Source: Myroides phaeus (GTDB taxonomy: Bacteria > Bacteroidota > Bacteroidia > Flavobacteriales > Flavobacteriaceae). From it: 64,000 nucleotides of DNA. Position 1 is the first letter of the stretch. Every line of letters begins with the position of its first letter. Where the stretch lies: NCBI RefSeq assembly GCF_900099675.1, contig NZ_FNDQ01000005.1, forward strand, positions 62,001 through 126,000. Reading direction: 5' to 3'. The notes below the pieces were generated by a model. The model worked only from the letters and a program-made list of their open reading frames with translations. It was not told where the DNA came from and made no database searches. Below are positions 20,301 through 28,294 of this stretch, piece after piece. The position numbers and the translations under genes were made by a program.

Positions 20301-20461
20301 GTGATAATACGAGCTCTTGTATTCGTAACATCCGGAAAGGCTTCAATTGGTGTGTGTATATAACTATAGATTCCCCCAAAAAGCAATAAGAGTACTCCAA
20401 AAATTACAATAAATGTATTCTTAAGAGAAAAGGAAACTATATTCTGTACAAATTTTCGCAT
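17369..20461 (-). CDS. czcA: CzcA/CusA family heavy-metal RND efflux permease
   Basis: A 1030-residue inner-membrane proton antiporter that exports divalent (or monovalent) metal ions through a tripartite complex. Two RND halves are visible, each with one N-terminal and five further transmembrane segments and large periplasmic loops. The fourth-segment relay motif is D-F-G-L-L-L-E-G-T-L-V-I-V-E (residues 395-408): compared with the usual D-x6-D-x7-E-type pattern of CzcA, the second acid is Glu401 rather than Asp. Last gene of the czcC-czcB-czcA operon, 20 bp after czcB. The metal cannot be settled from sequence. Confidence 0.92.
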   Translation of the reverse strand: MRKFVQNIVSFSLKNTFIVIFGVLLLLFGGIYSYIHTPIEAFPDVTNTRARIITQWPGRSAEEIEKFITLPISKEMNTIPNKAEVRSISLFGLSVVTVLFNDEIDDFYAQQYASNRMGSVDLPEGADFEIEAPSGATGEIFRYIIKSDLPIKEVTAIQDWVIERELLSVPGIADVVSFGGEEKIYEIQINPTELVNYDLSPLDVYEAVEKSNINVGGDVIQRGDQAYVVRGVGLLDNLEDIENILIEVKGNTPILVKHVANVSIAAKPRLGQVGFQDEDDVVQGIVVMLRGENPSAVIASLKEKIADLNERILPKNVEIIPIVDRTDLVNTTVHTVTKNLVEGIILVSLIVFIFLYNWRTTFIVASVIPLAFLFAIVMLKIQGLPANLISMGALDFGLLLEGTLVIVEHVFVGLEKRAETVGMQRFNRMSKLGTIKKSASSVAGYIFFALLILIVALMPIFSFQKVEGKMFSPLAFTLGYALLGSLILSLTYVPAMCKLLLTKNIRERENVISRFFKKNIYRMFNWSYMHKKLTISIFAVILVVCGVRFHYYGSEFLPKLNEGALYIRATLPSSINLDESVRLTKEMKAIIREYDEVDFVLTQTGRPNDGTDPTGFFNIEFHTELKPQDEWKRHISKDELLEEIRVSLEKYPGVNFGFSQPIQDNVEEYVAGVKSSLVIKIFGDDLFELEKYANQVASSIKDVEGITDLNVFKNIGLPELRIALHDHKMAKYAVTTADAQAVIAMTIGGQAATTFYENERMFDVVLRFEKDYRDSAEKIEDILIPTLDGKQVPLKEIATIDYHTGPAFIYREGSSRYIGVGFSIEGRDLGSTIAEAKAKVEKEVHLPTANKMEWAGEFESKERAANQLMLVVPVSLILILVLLYFNFGNVKDTAISALTIPFAFIGGFISLWATGTIFGISAGIGFIILFGVATIDGIVLIGEMRENLRSRMPLKEAIHEGVKSRIRPVIMIALMGSMGLLPAALSNGMGSEIQKPLAIMIVGGLIICMILSFTVLPQVFYWAYKDKEKK

Positions 20462-20481
20462 AATTAGCTAAGCTTTAGAGA

Positions 20482-21600
20482 TTATAAACTATTGTTTAAT
20501 TGCTCATACAATAGCAACTCGTTAGTAGTTACTACTGTTTCATTTTCTTCAACACCCTCGCTGATGTATGTATATAAGTTGTTTTTAGACGTAGGAGTTA
20601 TCTTGCGTATCTCATAGTTACATTCATCTTTATAAACAACTACATAGTTTTGATTGTTGTCAAAAACAATAGCGTTATTAGGAACAGCAAGTGCTTGTCC
20701 TTTATCTGTTTTAAGTTGGATAATAATATCAGCCGCCATACCTGGTTTTAGCTTCATTTCTTTGTTTTCAAGTACAATACGCGCCTTTAATACACGTTCT
20801 TCACTATCAAAAACTTGAGACATTTTAGATACCTTACCAGAGAAATATTCATCAGGGTAGGCAAGTGTTGCAACTTTTACCTCTAAATTTGGTTCAATGT
20901 GTCTCATATTCGTAGCATACACATTCGCCATAATCCAAACATCCTCTAAGTTTGCAATCGTAAACAAAGGTTCCTCACCACCAGCAATCGGCATTCCTGC
21001 TGCAATAGCCTTTGTAACTATATAACCCGCTTGAGGGGCAACAACTTTAAATACCCCAGAGTGGTCAGCATTATTGAAAACAGCTAAATTATTCTTAGCT
21101 GAGTTTAATTTACTCTTCAATACATTAACATCCTCTTGCGCCTCAATTAGTTCTTTTTGAGAAGCGATACCATCTTTAAACATAGATTCAACAGATTGGA
21201 GTTCGCGTTGCGCTACTTTCAATTCCGCTTCAGTTGATTTTAGTTCGTCATAGAACTCGTTTAAATCCGTACTCTTTATCTCAGCTAACAATTGTCCTTT
21301 TTTCACATAATCACCTAAAGAGAAGTAAGTGTTTGTAACCACCCCATCAACAAGACTTGTAAAAGGAATTGTTTTATCTTGATTATAATCGACATAACCA
21401 TTTAAGGTTAAACTCTTTTCAATAGGTTTAAGTGTTACTTTTTCAAAAGTAAGTCCCTCCTTAATACTTGCAGTGATGCAGTTAGAAGTACTTTCAGTCT
21501 GTTCAGCACTTTTAGGTTCTTTATTGCAACTCACAAGGAATGCGCTAAAAAGAGCAGCAGTTAATAAGGTATATCTTGGCATAATTTTGATTGTTTTCAT
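20482..21600 (-). CDS. czcB: Periplasmic adaptor (membrane fusion) lipoprotein, CzcB-like
   Basis: About 372 residues. Links the RND pump to the outer-membrane channel. The N-terminus carries a lipobox, F-L-V-S-C, with Cys at about residue 25. Barrel-sandwich (biotinyl-lipoyl-like) halves around L-V-D-G-V-V and V-V-A-P-Q-A-G-Y-I-V flank a helical hairpin of about 90 residues, followed by beta-barrel and membrane-proximal domains. The start at 21600 (M-K-T-I-K-I) is chosen because the longer frame would overlap czcC; with this start the two genes are almost contiguous. Middle gene of the operon. Confidence 0.9.
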   Translation of the reverse strand: MKTIKIMPRYTLLTAALFSAFLVSCNKEPKSAEQTESTSNCITASIKEGLTFEKVTLKPIEKSLTLNGYVDYNQDKTIPFTSLVDGVVTNTYFSLGDYVKKGQLLAEIKSTDLNEFYDELKSTEAELKVAQRELQSVESMFKDGIASQKELIEAQEDVNVLKSKLNSAKNNLAVFNNADHSGVFKVVAPQAGYIVTKAIAAGMPIAGGEEPLFTIANLEDVWIMANVYATNMRHIEPNLEVKVATLAYPDEYFSGKVSKMSQVFDSEERVLKARIVLENKEMKLKPGMAADIIIQLKTDKGQALAVPNNAIVFDNNQNYVVVYKDECNYEIRKITPTSKNNLYTYISEGVEENETVVTTNELLLYEQLNNSL

Positions 21601-21601
21601 T

Positions 21602-22882
21602 TTATAATTCTTTTCCAATAGCAAACTGTAGTTTTTCGTAGTGATCCGTTAAGTCTTTTTTCGTTTCAAGTAATATTGTTTTGTTGTCGATATACGCTTC
21701 TACAAAATCTAAATATTCGATTAAGCTCACATTTCTCTTTTGAAAGTTTTTGTTGTAAGCCTCTAATAGGTTGTCTAACTGCAATTCGTAATCACTATCA
21801 ATATCTTTATACAACTCATTGGCGTGGTAGTAATTTCTAAAAGCCTCAACAATATCGTTTGCCAGTTCATTCATCTTATTCTGCGTTTCTAACTTAGCAA
21901 TTTCAATATCCAGTTTAGCCTCCTTAATATTTCCTTTATTTCTGTCGAAAATTGGTAAATCAAAAGAAATTCCGAAACCAACAAAATCAGTCATAATTCC
22001 ACCACCTCGATCATAATCAACACCCAAAGTGATATCAGGAACACGCTCTGCTTTTTCAATCTCAAGCTTTTTAAGCGATTGTTGCTCTAAGTTTTTACTC
22101 AACAAAGCATCAGGATGTTGCTCTTGGGCCGTAATGATCCAGTTCTCTAATTCGATTTCCGAAAGTTCCTTTTCAGGAACAGAAAGCGGATCAGTAATGA
22201 TAATATTAGTATATCGACCAATGTTGATGAAGTTCTTCAGGTCCTTTAAAGCTTCTTCTAAGTCGTTATTAATAGACATCAGTTCCTTTTTAAACTGAAG
22301 TTCAGCTGCTTTAAGACGGATAAATTCAGCCTGGCTGATATTTCCGTGATCCAATTGATTCTTATAAGCAACGATAAGCGATTTAGTATTGTTAATTTGT
22401 TTTTCAAAGATTAACTTCTGTTGTTGAAGCACTTGAAGCTGTGAGAATGTATTTCTCAATTCAAGCTTAGCCGCTCTTAATACACTTTCAAATTCCTGTG
22501 TTTTTTCTTCAATCGTTAATTTTTGAAGAGCAATATTCTTACGGCGTTTACCACCTGTTTGTATCAGTTGTTCTAAATGGAAAGCAAACTGTTGAGATTC
22601 CCCCCAATTTCCAAATAAGATAGGTTGTTCTTCTATATTTCTTGTTTTCCAAAGATTAACTTCTGCAATTTCAAAAGTTGGGTTGGGCCATAATCTCGCT
22701 TGCAGGAGTTGTGCTTCAGCTTGAGAAATCTCCATTCTCTTAGCAAGGATATCTAAGTTTTGTTCTAAGAATAAAGCTTCAGCTTGCTCTTTAGAGAGCT
22801 GTAGTGTAGTGTTATCAGTTTGTTGTCCGTAAGACATCGTTGAGATAACACAGGTTAATGTAAAAAAAATCTTCTTAAACAT
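21602..22882 (-). CDS. czcC: TolC-family outer membrane efflux channel, CzcC-like
   Basis: About 426 residues with a signal peptide ending M-S-Y-G-Q. Two OEP repeats rich in long helices (heptad-like Q/E/L/K segments around 45-200 and 245-420) identify a TolC-like trimeric channel. The ATG at 22882 is preferred over the one 24 bp upstream because the signal peptide begins there. First gene of the operon; the czcC-czcB junction is almost contiguous, showing translational coupling. No metal-responsive regulator gene lies next to it. Confidence 0.9.
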   Translation of the reverse strand: MFKKIFFTLTCVISTMSYGQQTDNTTLQLSKEQAEALFLEQNLDILAKRMEISQAEAQLLQARLWPNPTFEIAEVNLWKTRNIEEQPILFGNWGESQQFAFHLEQLIQTGGKRRKNIALQKLTIEEKTQEFESVLRAAKLELRNTFSQLQVLQQQKLIFEKQINNTKSLIVAYKNQLDHGNISQAEFIRLKAAELQFKKELMSINNDLEEALKDLKNFINIGRYTNIIITDPLSVPEKELSEIELENWIITAQEQHPDALLSKNLEQQSLKKLEIEKAERVPDITLGVDYDRGGGIMTDFVGFGISFDLPIFDRNKGNIKEAKLDIEIAKLETQNKMNELANDIVEAFRNYYHANELYKDIDSDYELQLDNLLEAYNKNFQKRNVSLIEYLDFVEAYIDNKTILLETKKDLTDHYEKLQFAIGKEL

Positions 22883-24019
22883 AGTAATGACTAATTTGAA
22901 TGACAAAATTATTATCTGGTTGTTATAAGCTAATTTGAGTTTGATTAAATACAGATTAGAGCAAGATTAGAATTCGGTTAGAGAATTAGAAATAGTTGCT
23001 CTTTCTTAAATAAAGCTACTACAATAATTAGATTAAATACTTTTTTTAAAATGTGTTAGTCAATAAATATGCCAAATAGTGATTATTTTTTTGTTATTAA
23101 ATGATGTTTTTATCCAATAAATAGAGGGGGATTTATTTATATAATATTTAAAATACTTTAAAAGTGATATTTTATTAACAATAAAGGAAGTTTGTAAAAT
23201 ATGTAAAAAATTAGATAAAAATAGTAAGATAATCACCATATACTTAAATGGGGGAGTTGTTCATTGGTTTTATTTATTTTAAAGCCCTTTTATTATTGGT
23301 CAGAAATAATAAGCAATCGATTTTAGATAGTTATATATAGGAGTATAAAGTTTGTGATACTGCGTTAAATTTTTGCTTTTTTTAGGAGTAGTTTACCTTG
23401 CTATTTTTGAGATTAAAACTCTCATTTTTTAGAAAAGAAATAGATTTTAGGCTTTTATTTTGTTTAATACACGAAAAGTAGGATTACAGAAACAACTCAG
23501 ATCGTGTGTTTTTTAATTTTTTTATTGTTAATGAAAAAAAAATATGAGTAAGAAAATAGTGAATGATAAGTTTTGTTGATTCTTAAGTGGTTAAAGCTTC
23601 GATTAGTATATGTTTTGACTATCGCAAGTTGTAATTATATTTTATCAAGTCGCTTTCCATAAAGGAAGCGAGCGTATTGCTATGTGTTCATAAAAACTTG
23701 TTATAGTTGAAAATATCTTTGAATGTTATTAAAAAAAAGCGGTTGGTGGTTTCTAAATAGGAAAGGTTTTGTTGAGTTTTTTATAATTACGCTAATTGTG
23801 AAATGTTAAAATTTTGTATGCCCAGTTAAAGATTTAGGTCTTGGCAAGATAATTGATTTGTGTGTATAAAATTTATTATTGCGAACTTTTATTAGTAATA
23901 AGTGTTTAATTGTATCACTATTAAGGATTATTAGTATGGAAAGTTTGTTTTGTTAAATAATTAGATAAGGATGTTTTATCCTTAAAACAAATAGATGTCT
24001 AAAAAAAAAACTATGAGCT
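22883..24019. other. 1.1-kb gene-free AT-rich region
   Basis: No open frame of coding character on either strand. The plus-side end holds TAAGGAT half-sites in front of the repressor gene (see 23922-23984). Elsewhere there are G-run islands such as those near 23122 and 23250 and a weak hairpin with T run near 23408-23430, but nothing assignable. This is the longest gene-free interval in the window. Confidence 0.5.
23922..23984 (+). promoter_or_regulatory. Candidate operator of the CI-like repressor
   Basis: TAAGGAT at 23966-23972 and ATCCTTA at 23978-23984 form a perfect dyad with a 5-bp centre, ending 35 bp before the repressor start codon. A third copy of the half-site, TAAGGAT, lies at 23922-23928. 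Position and symmetry suggest autoregulation; this is inference. Confidence 0.45.
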
Positions 24020-24658
24020 ATGCAAAACGCAACTACTGTAATTAAGAAACTTAAGAAATTACTTGAGATTAAAACGGATTTGGAATTATCTGATATTTTG
24101 AAGGTAAAGCCTAATACTATATCTTCTTGGAAGAAGAGAAATAGTTTGCAATATGAAGGAATTATTGAAATATGTAAAGAGCATCGTATTGATTTAAATG
24201 AATTGTTTTTAAAGGAGTCTACTATTGTAAAGAGTAATTCTTTTTTAAAAAAACAAGTAAAGATGATTTCATTAGATCATCAATTTGAATATTTTTTAGA
24301 TTCAGAGAAAGTATTAAAAGACGCACCAAAGTTTGTATTTCCTACAACTGAAGAAGTAGATATGGCTTTTCAAGTTGCTTCTGAAAATATGTATCCTACT
24401 TTAAAAGTTTCATCTTATGTTATTACTAAAAAAATAGATATAAAAGATATTCAGCCCTGGCATTTATACCTATTTGTTTTAAAAGGTAGGGGACTGATGA
24501 CGTATAGGTTTAAACGTGTTTTAGAAAATAATCATTTACTATTTGTTAGTGATAATTCGAGCTATGAAAACTTAGATGTTGCTCCATCGGATATCATAGA
24601 GATTTTCTGTATTAGAGGAGCTTTTTTGCCAAATTTTAAAGGGATTGGTGATTTGTAG
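24020..24658 (+). CDS. CI-like repressor with degenerate S24 peptidase domain
   Basis: A 212-residue protein. Residues 5-65 form a helix-turn-helix of the phage CI repressor N-terminal type (D-I-L-K-V-K-P-N-T-I-S-S-W-K-K-R). Residues 110-205 align with LexA/CI C-terminal domains, including M-x-P-T-L and F-K-R-V with Lys165. The catalytic serine of the usual G-D-S-M motif is replaced: here S-E-N-M with Asn123, so self-cleavage is unlikely. No phage genes lie nearby. It could be a domesticated phage repressor controlling itself or a distant locus. Confidence 0.75.
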   Translation: MQNATTVIKKLKKLLEIKTDLELSDILKVKPNTISSWKKRNSLQYEGIIEICKEHRIDLNELFLKESTIVKSNSFLKKQVKMISLDHQFEYFLDSEKVLKDAPKFVFPTTEEVDMAFQVASENMYPTLKVSSYVITKKIDIKDIQPWHLYLFVLKGRGLMTYRFKRVLENNHLLFVSDNSSYENLDVAPSDIIEIFCIRGAFLPNFKGIGDL

Positions 24659-24703
24659 GCTCTATTAGTTAAAGTGTTTTTACAAAGCAATTAAAGCTAT
24701 CTA

Positions 24704-24734
24704 TTGTAAGCATTGAGTGAGTTCATTATCTTTG
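24704..24734 (+). promoter_or_regulatory. Promoter of ung
   Basis: TTG at 24704-24706 and TATCTTTG at 24727-24734, separated by 20 bp, match the Bacteroidota housekeeping promoter. The transcript would start about ten bases before the ATG. Confidence 0.6.
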
Positions 24735-24750
24735 AATAAATTATAGAAAA

Positions 24751-25416
24751 ATGAAACTTACATCCTCAAGTTGGAATAAATATTTAAAAGCAGAATTCGA
24801 AAAAGACTATTTTAAGAATTTAGAAGAAACAGTAAACTTAGCGTATGAAACTGCCGTAGTTTTTCCTCCAAAAGAAGAGGTGTTTAAAGCACTTGAGATG
24901 ATTAATTTTAACGATGTACGTGTTGTTATCTTAGGGCAAGATCCTTACCATGGTATGTTTCAGGCTAATGGATTGTCTTTTTCTGTTAATAGAGGGGTGA
25001 AATTACCTCCGAGTTTAGTTAATATTTACAAAGAATTAGAGACAGACTTAGGTATTAAAAATCGCTGTGGAGATTTGACTGCTTGGGCAGAACAAGGAGT
25101 GTTATTGTTAAATGCAACATTGACTGTAGAGCAAAAAAGGGCAGGTTCACATCAAAAGATGGGCTGGGAAATTTTTACAGATAAGGTTATAGAATGTTTG
25201 TCAGAAAAAAGAGATGGTATTGTTTTTATTTTATGGGGTAGTTATGCTCAGAAAAAAGGGAAGAATATAGATAGGAATAAACATTTGGTTATAGAAACTG
25301 CGCATCCATCGCCTTTGTCGGTGTATCGTGGATTTTATGGGAGTAAACCTTTTTCTAAAACGAATGATTACTTAGTGTCAAGAGGTTTAAAAGCAATTAA
25401 TTGGGAGGTTAAATAA
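24751..25416 (+). CDS. ung: Uracil-DNA glycosylase, family 1
   Basis: A 221-residue base-excision repair enzyme removing uracil from DNA. The water-activating motif G-Q-D-P-Y-H-G has Asp64, and the minor-groove intercalation loop H-P-S-P-L-S lies near residue 190. Both are exact family 1 signatures, and length is typical. It ends at a bidirectional terminator shared with the convergent proline dehydrogenase gene. Confidence 0.97.
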   Translation: MKLTSSSWNKYLKAEFEKDYFKNLEETVNLAYETAVVFPPKEEVFKALEMINFNDVRVVILGQDPYHGMFQANGLSFSVNRGVKLPPSLVNIYKELETDLGIKNRCGDLTAWAEQGVLLLNATLTVEQKRAGSHQKMGWEIFTDKVIECLSEKRDGIVFILWGSYAQKKGKNIDRNKHLVIETAHPSPLSVYRGFYGSKPFSKTNDYLVSRGLKAINWEVK

Positions 25417-25476
25417 GTAGCTTATTTCTCTTATTTAAAGGCAATTTTAATGCTGTAAAATAAGGAAGGATAATAT

Positions 25477-25516
25477 AAAAAAAAAGCACTACTGAAATTT
25501 CAGTAGTGCTTTTTTT
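25477..25516. terminator. Bidirectional terminator between ung and proline dehydrogenase
   Basis: AAAGCACTACTGAAA and TTTCAGTAGTGCTTT pair perfectly with A and T tracts on the two sides, between convergent genes. Confidence 0.9.
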
Positions 25517-25533
25517 ATGAAGTATATCAAGCG

Positions 25534-26709
25534 CTATTTAAGCTTTCTACGTTTTAATTCTGTTGTAATTAAATCTAACTCTCTATTCGTTTGTCCTGCA
25601 ACAGAAGTGTTTTCTTCTGCTCTACGAATTAAGTAAGGAATAACGTCACGTACTGGTCCGAAAGGTAAGTATTTTGCTACGTTATAGTTTTCTTTAGCTA
25701 AGTTAAAACTGATATTATCACTCATTCCATATAATTGTCCGAAAAACAACTTTTTGTCATTGTGAGCGATATTGTGTTTTTTCATTAAGTCCATGATTAA
25801 GTAAGAACTCTTTTCGTTGTGAGTTCCTGCAAATAATGCCATAACATCTGCATTTTCAATCATAAAAGTAACTGCTGCATCATAGTTAACATCAGTAGCC
25901 GCTTTATCAACACAAATAGGAGATTTATATCCTTTTTGAGCAGCGCGTTCTCTTTCAACTTCCATATATGCACCACGAACTACTTTCATACCAACGTGGA
26001 AACCTTCAGCTTTAGCTATTTGGTGTAAATCTTTAAGATATTGTAAACGATCCCAACGATATAATTGTGCTGTATTGTAAATAAGTGCTTTTTCTTTGTT
26101 GTATTTACGCATCATATCTAAACAAATCTCGTCAGCAGCATCTTGCATCCAACTATGTTCAGCATCGATTAAAAGTAATACATCATTGTCATAAGCAAAT
26201 TTACAAGCCATATTGAAACGGTAAACGATACGTTCCCATTCTTTTTCTTCATCAGGAGTAAACTTTACATTTTCACCTTTTTTAACGAACATATCAAATC
26301 TACCGAAACCAGTAGGTTTGAAAACAGCAAAAGGAATAGCATCAGGACGTTGTTTTCCAAATTCAATCGTCTTAATCGTCATATTCAATGCCGCATCAAA
26401 TTGCTCTTCAGTTTCTTTACCTTCAACCGAATAGTCTAAAACAGAGGCAACTCTACCTTTGTTGTACATATTATCAACAACGGTTAAGCAATCATCTTCG
26501 CTAATTCCACCACAAAAATGGTCAAATACAGTTGAACGAATTAAACCTGTAACAGGAAGGTGTGTTTTAATTGCAAAATTTGCAAGAGCAGAACCCATTT
26601 TTACAAGTGTAGGTTTGCTGATCATATTAAAAAGAAAGTGTGCTCTTTTTAATTCTTTGTTGTTTTTTAGTGCAAAAGCAACTTCTGTATTGTTAAATAA
26701 TTTTTCCAT
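25534..26709 (-). CDS. Proline dehydrogenase
   Basis: A 391-residue FAD enzyme of the PutA/PRODH barrel family, oxidising proline to pyrroline-5-carboxylate and passing electrons to the respiratory quinone pool. Landmarks are the barrel segments L-L-I-D-A-E-H-S-W, K-V-V-R-G-A-Y-M-E and the C-terminal substrate-binding motif Y-L-I-R-R-A-E-E-N. It is monofunctional: no P5C dehydrogenase domain follows. A -7 element lies 23 bp upstream. Confidence 0.93.
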   Translation of the reverse strand: MEKLFNNTEVAFALKNNKELKRAHFLFNMISKPTLVKMGSALANFAIKTHLPVTGLIRSTVFDHFCGGISEDDCLTVVDNMYNKGRVASVLDYSVEGKETEEQFDAALNMTIKTIEFGKQRPDAIPFAVFKPTGFGRFDMFVKKGENVKFTPDEEKEWERIVYRFNMACKFAYDNDVLLLIDAEHSWMQDAADEICLDMMRKYNKEKALIYNTAQLYRWDRLQYLKDLHQIAKAEGFHVGMKVVRGAYMEVERERAAQKGYKSPICVDKAATDVNYDAAVTFMIENADVMALFAGTHNEKSSYLIMDLMKKHNIAHNDKKLFFGQLYGMSDNISFNLAKENYNVAKYLPFGPVRDVIPYLIRRAEENTSVAGQTNRELDLITTELKRRKLK

Positions 26710-26731
26710 TATAAAAACTAAAATCGTTACG

Positions 26732-26739
26732 CAAATATA
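26732..26739 (-). promoter_or_regulatory. -7 element of the proline dehydrogenase promoter
   Basis: On the minus strand this reads TATATTTG, a perfect TAnnTTTG. No clear -33 TTG was found at the right distance. Confidence 0.45.
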
Positions 26740-26927
26740 AAGACTCTTTTAGTAATTATTTAGGATATTTTTATTTTAAGTTGTGATTTTAAAAAAAACA
26801 AAGCGTAAGAGGTATTTGAAATGATTTTAATTTAAGGAAATATATAGTTGAAAAGGGATATTTGTGTTGTGTTTTGTCGTCTTTTTAAATTTTTATTCTT
26901 TAGTTTGTGTAAGATAAAAGGACAGAA

Positions 26928-27995
26928 ATGAAAAGAGTAGAAGCAGAAAACTATGATATTCTATTTGGTATGGAAGCCTACCAGGAATTAGGAGACTATT
27001 TGAATAAAAAAGAGTATTCTAAAATATTTATCTTAACTGATACGAATTGTTATGATCATTGTTTGCCCTATTTTTTAGGCAACTTACCTACGGAGATTCC
27101 TTTTGAAATTATTGAAGTTGAAGCAGGAGAGGAGTATAAAACTTTAGAAACCTGTTCTGGTGTTATACAAACAATGCTTGAGCTTGGAGGAGATAGAAGA
27201 AGTATTGTTATTACTTTAGGAGGAGGAGTTATCACTGATATGGGAGGTTTTATTGCTTCTATATATATGAGAGGTATTGACTTTGTAAATATACCCACTA
27301 CGCTATTATCTATGGTTGACGCCTCAGTAGGAGGAAAAACAGGAGTGGATTTAGAGGGGATTAAAAATTGCATCGGTAGTTTTGTAATGCCTAAGATGGT
27401 AGTAGTTGATGTGAAGTATTTAGAGACATTAGAAGCACGTCAGATAAAGTCAGGATATGCAGAAATGTTGAAACACGGACTTATCTTTGATGCAAAGTAT
27501 TACGATTATCTAAAAGATATTGCGAATATTGATTTTAATGACATAGAGATTTTAATTCATCATTCTGTTGTTATCAAGAATTCAGTTGTTCAACAAGACC
27601 CTAAAGAAGCAGGTTTGCGTAAAATATTAAACTTTGGGCATACTGTAGGACACGCAATTGAAAGTTATTATTTAACACAAGAAGATAAAAAGACTTTATT
27701 ACACGGAGAAGCAATAGCAATCGGTATGGTAGTTGAAGCATATTTGTCTACGCAATTGACAGGGTTGTCTTTTGAAGAATACCAAGATATTAAGAATTGT
27801 ATTCACAGCATTTATGGAATTGAAAATATTGACGAAGAAGATTATGTAGGGATATTAGATTGGTTGAAGTTTGATAAAAAGAATTCTGGAGGAAGTATTC
27901 GCTGTGTTTTATTGTGTGAAATAGGTCAGGCAGAATACAATTTAGAAATCGATAAGGAGTTGGTAGAGAGGGGATTGATGGAATATTCTAAATAA
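26928..27995 (+). CDS. aroB: 3-Dehydroquinate synthase
   Basis: A 355-residue enzyme that cyclises DAHP to 3-dehydroquinate in the shikimate pathway, using NAD and a metal ion. The NAD-binding G-G-G-V-I-T-D-M-G-G-F segment (near 98-108), the T-T-L-L-S-M-V-D-A-S-V-G-G-K-T-G motif and the metal-ligand histidines in N-F-G-H-T-V-G-H and L-H-G-E-A-I-A-I-G are present. Length is normal. It is a single-gene unit, divergent from proline dehydrogenase. Confidence 0.96.
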   Translation: MKRVEAENYDILFGMEAYQELGDYLNKKEYSKIFILTDTNCYDHCLPYFLGNLPTEIPFEIIEVEAGEEYKTLETCSGVIQTMLELGGDRRSIVITLGGGVITDMGGFIASIYMRGIDFVNIPTTLLSMVDASVGGKTGVDLEGIKNCIGSFVMPKMVVVDVKYLETLEARQIKSGYAEMLKHGLIFDAKYYDYLKDIANIDFNDIEILIHHSVVIKNSVVQQDPKEAGLRKILNFGHTVGHAIESYYLTQEDKKTLLHGEAIAIGMVVEAYLSTQLTGLSFEEYQDIKNCIHSIYGIENIDEEDYVGILDWLKFDKKNSGGSIRCVLLCEIGQAEYNLEIDKELVERGLMEYSK

Positions 27996-28040
27996 GTTCT
28001 AAATTCATTTAGTTTTTCTTATTTCATTGCAATATTTTGC

Positions 28041-28048
28041 TACATTTG
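28041..28048 (+). promoter_or_regulatory. -7 element for the polyamine operon
   Basis: TACATTTG matches TAnnTTTG exactly. If used, transcription starts near 28055 and leaves a leader of about 240 nt before the decarboxylase. The -33 region is only a T-rich stretch. Confidence 0.45.
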
Positions 28049-28054
28049 CGCTCG

Positions 28055-28294
28055 TGAAAATAGATGTTTTATATATTAGATTTTGTGTGCAATCAAAGCA
28101 CAAAGTAAGACGTTTCGTTCGAAGGCAAAGAACGAATTTCGTATATAGCATAATTAAATATCTAAAGGAAACTTGTAAGTTTTTTATTCATAGTTACAAG
28201 TTGCCAATAGTATTTGCTAATATAAGAGTTTGAAAAGCGGATTAAATTTCGTATAATCAAATTTGTTAACCTATATTATTAAAGTTATTTTACC
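28055..28294 (+). promoter_or_regulatory. Structured 5' leader of the arginine decarboxylase operon
   Basis: The leader contains at least two good hairpins: TTCGTTC/GAACGAA (28114-28120 and 28130-28136) and AACTTGTAA/TTACAAGTT (28170-28178 and 28194-28202, nine perfect pairs). A 68-codon frame crossing it (28027-28233) begins upstream of the proposed transcription start and is not judged a gene. No known riboswitch was recognised. Confidence 0.4.

Noticed and set aside
23645..23672. Hairpin CGCTTTCC/GGAAGCG in the gene-free interval as a terminator
   Set aside because: The stem needs a bulge, no T run follows, and no gene ends nearby.
28027..28233. 68-codon frame upstream of the arginine decarboxylase
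   Set aside because: It begins with TTG upstream of the proposed transcription start and crosses hairpins of the leader; the composition is not protein-like.
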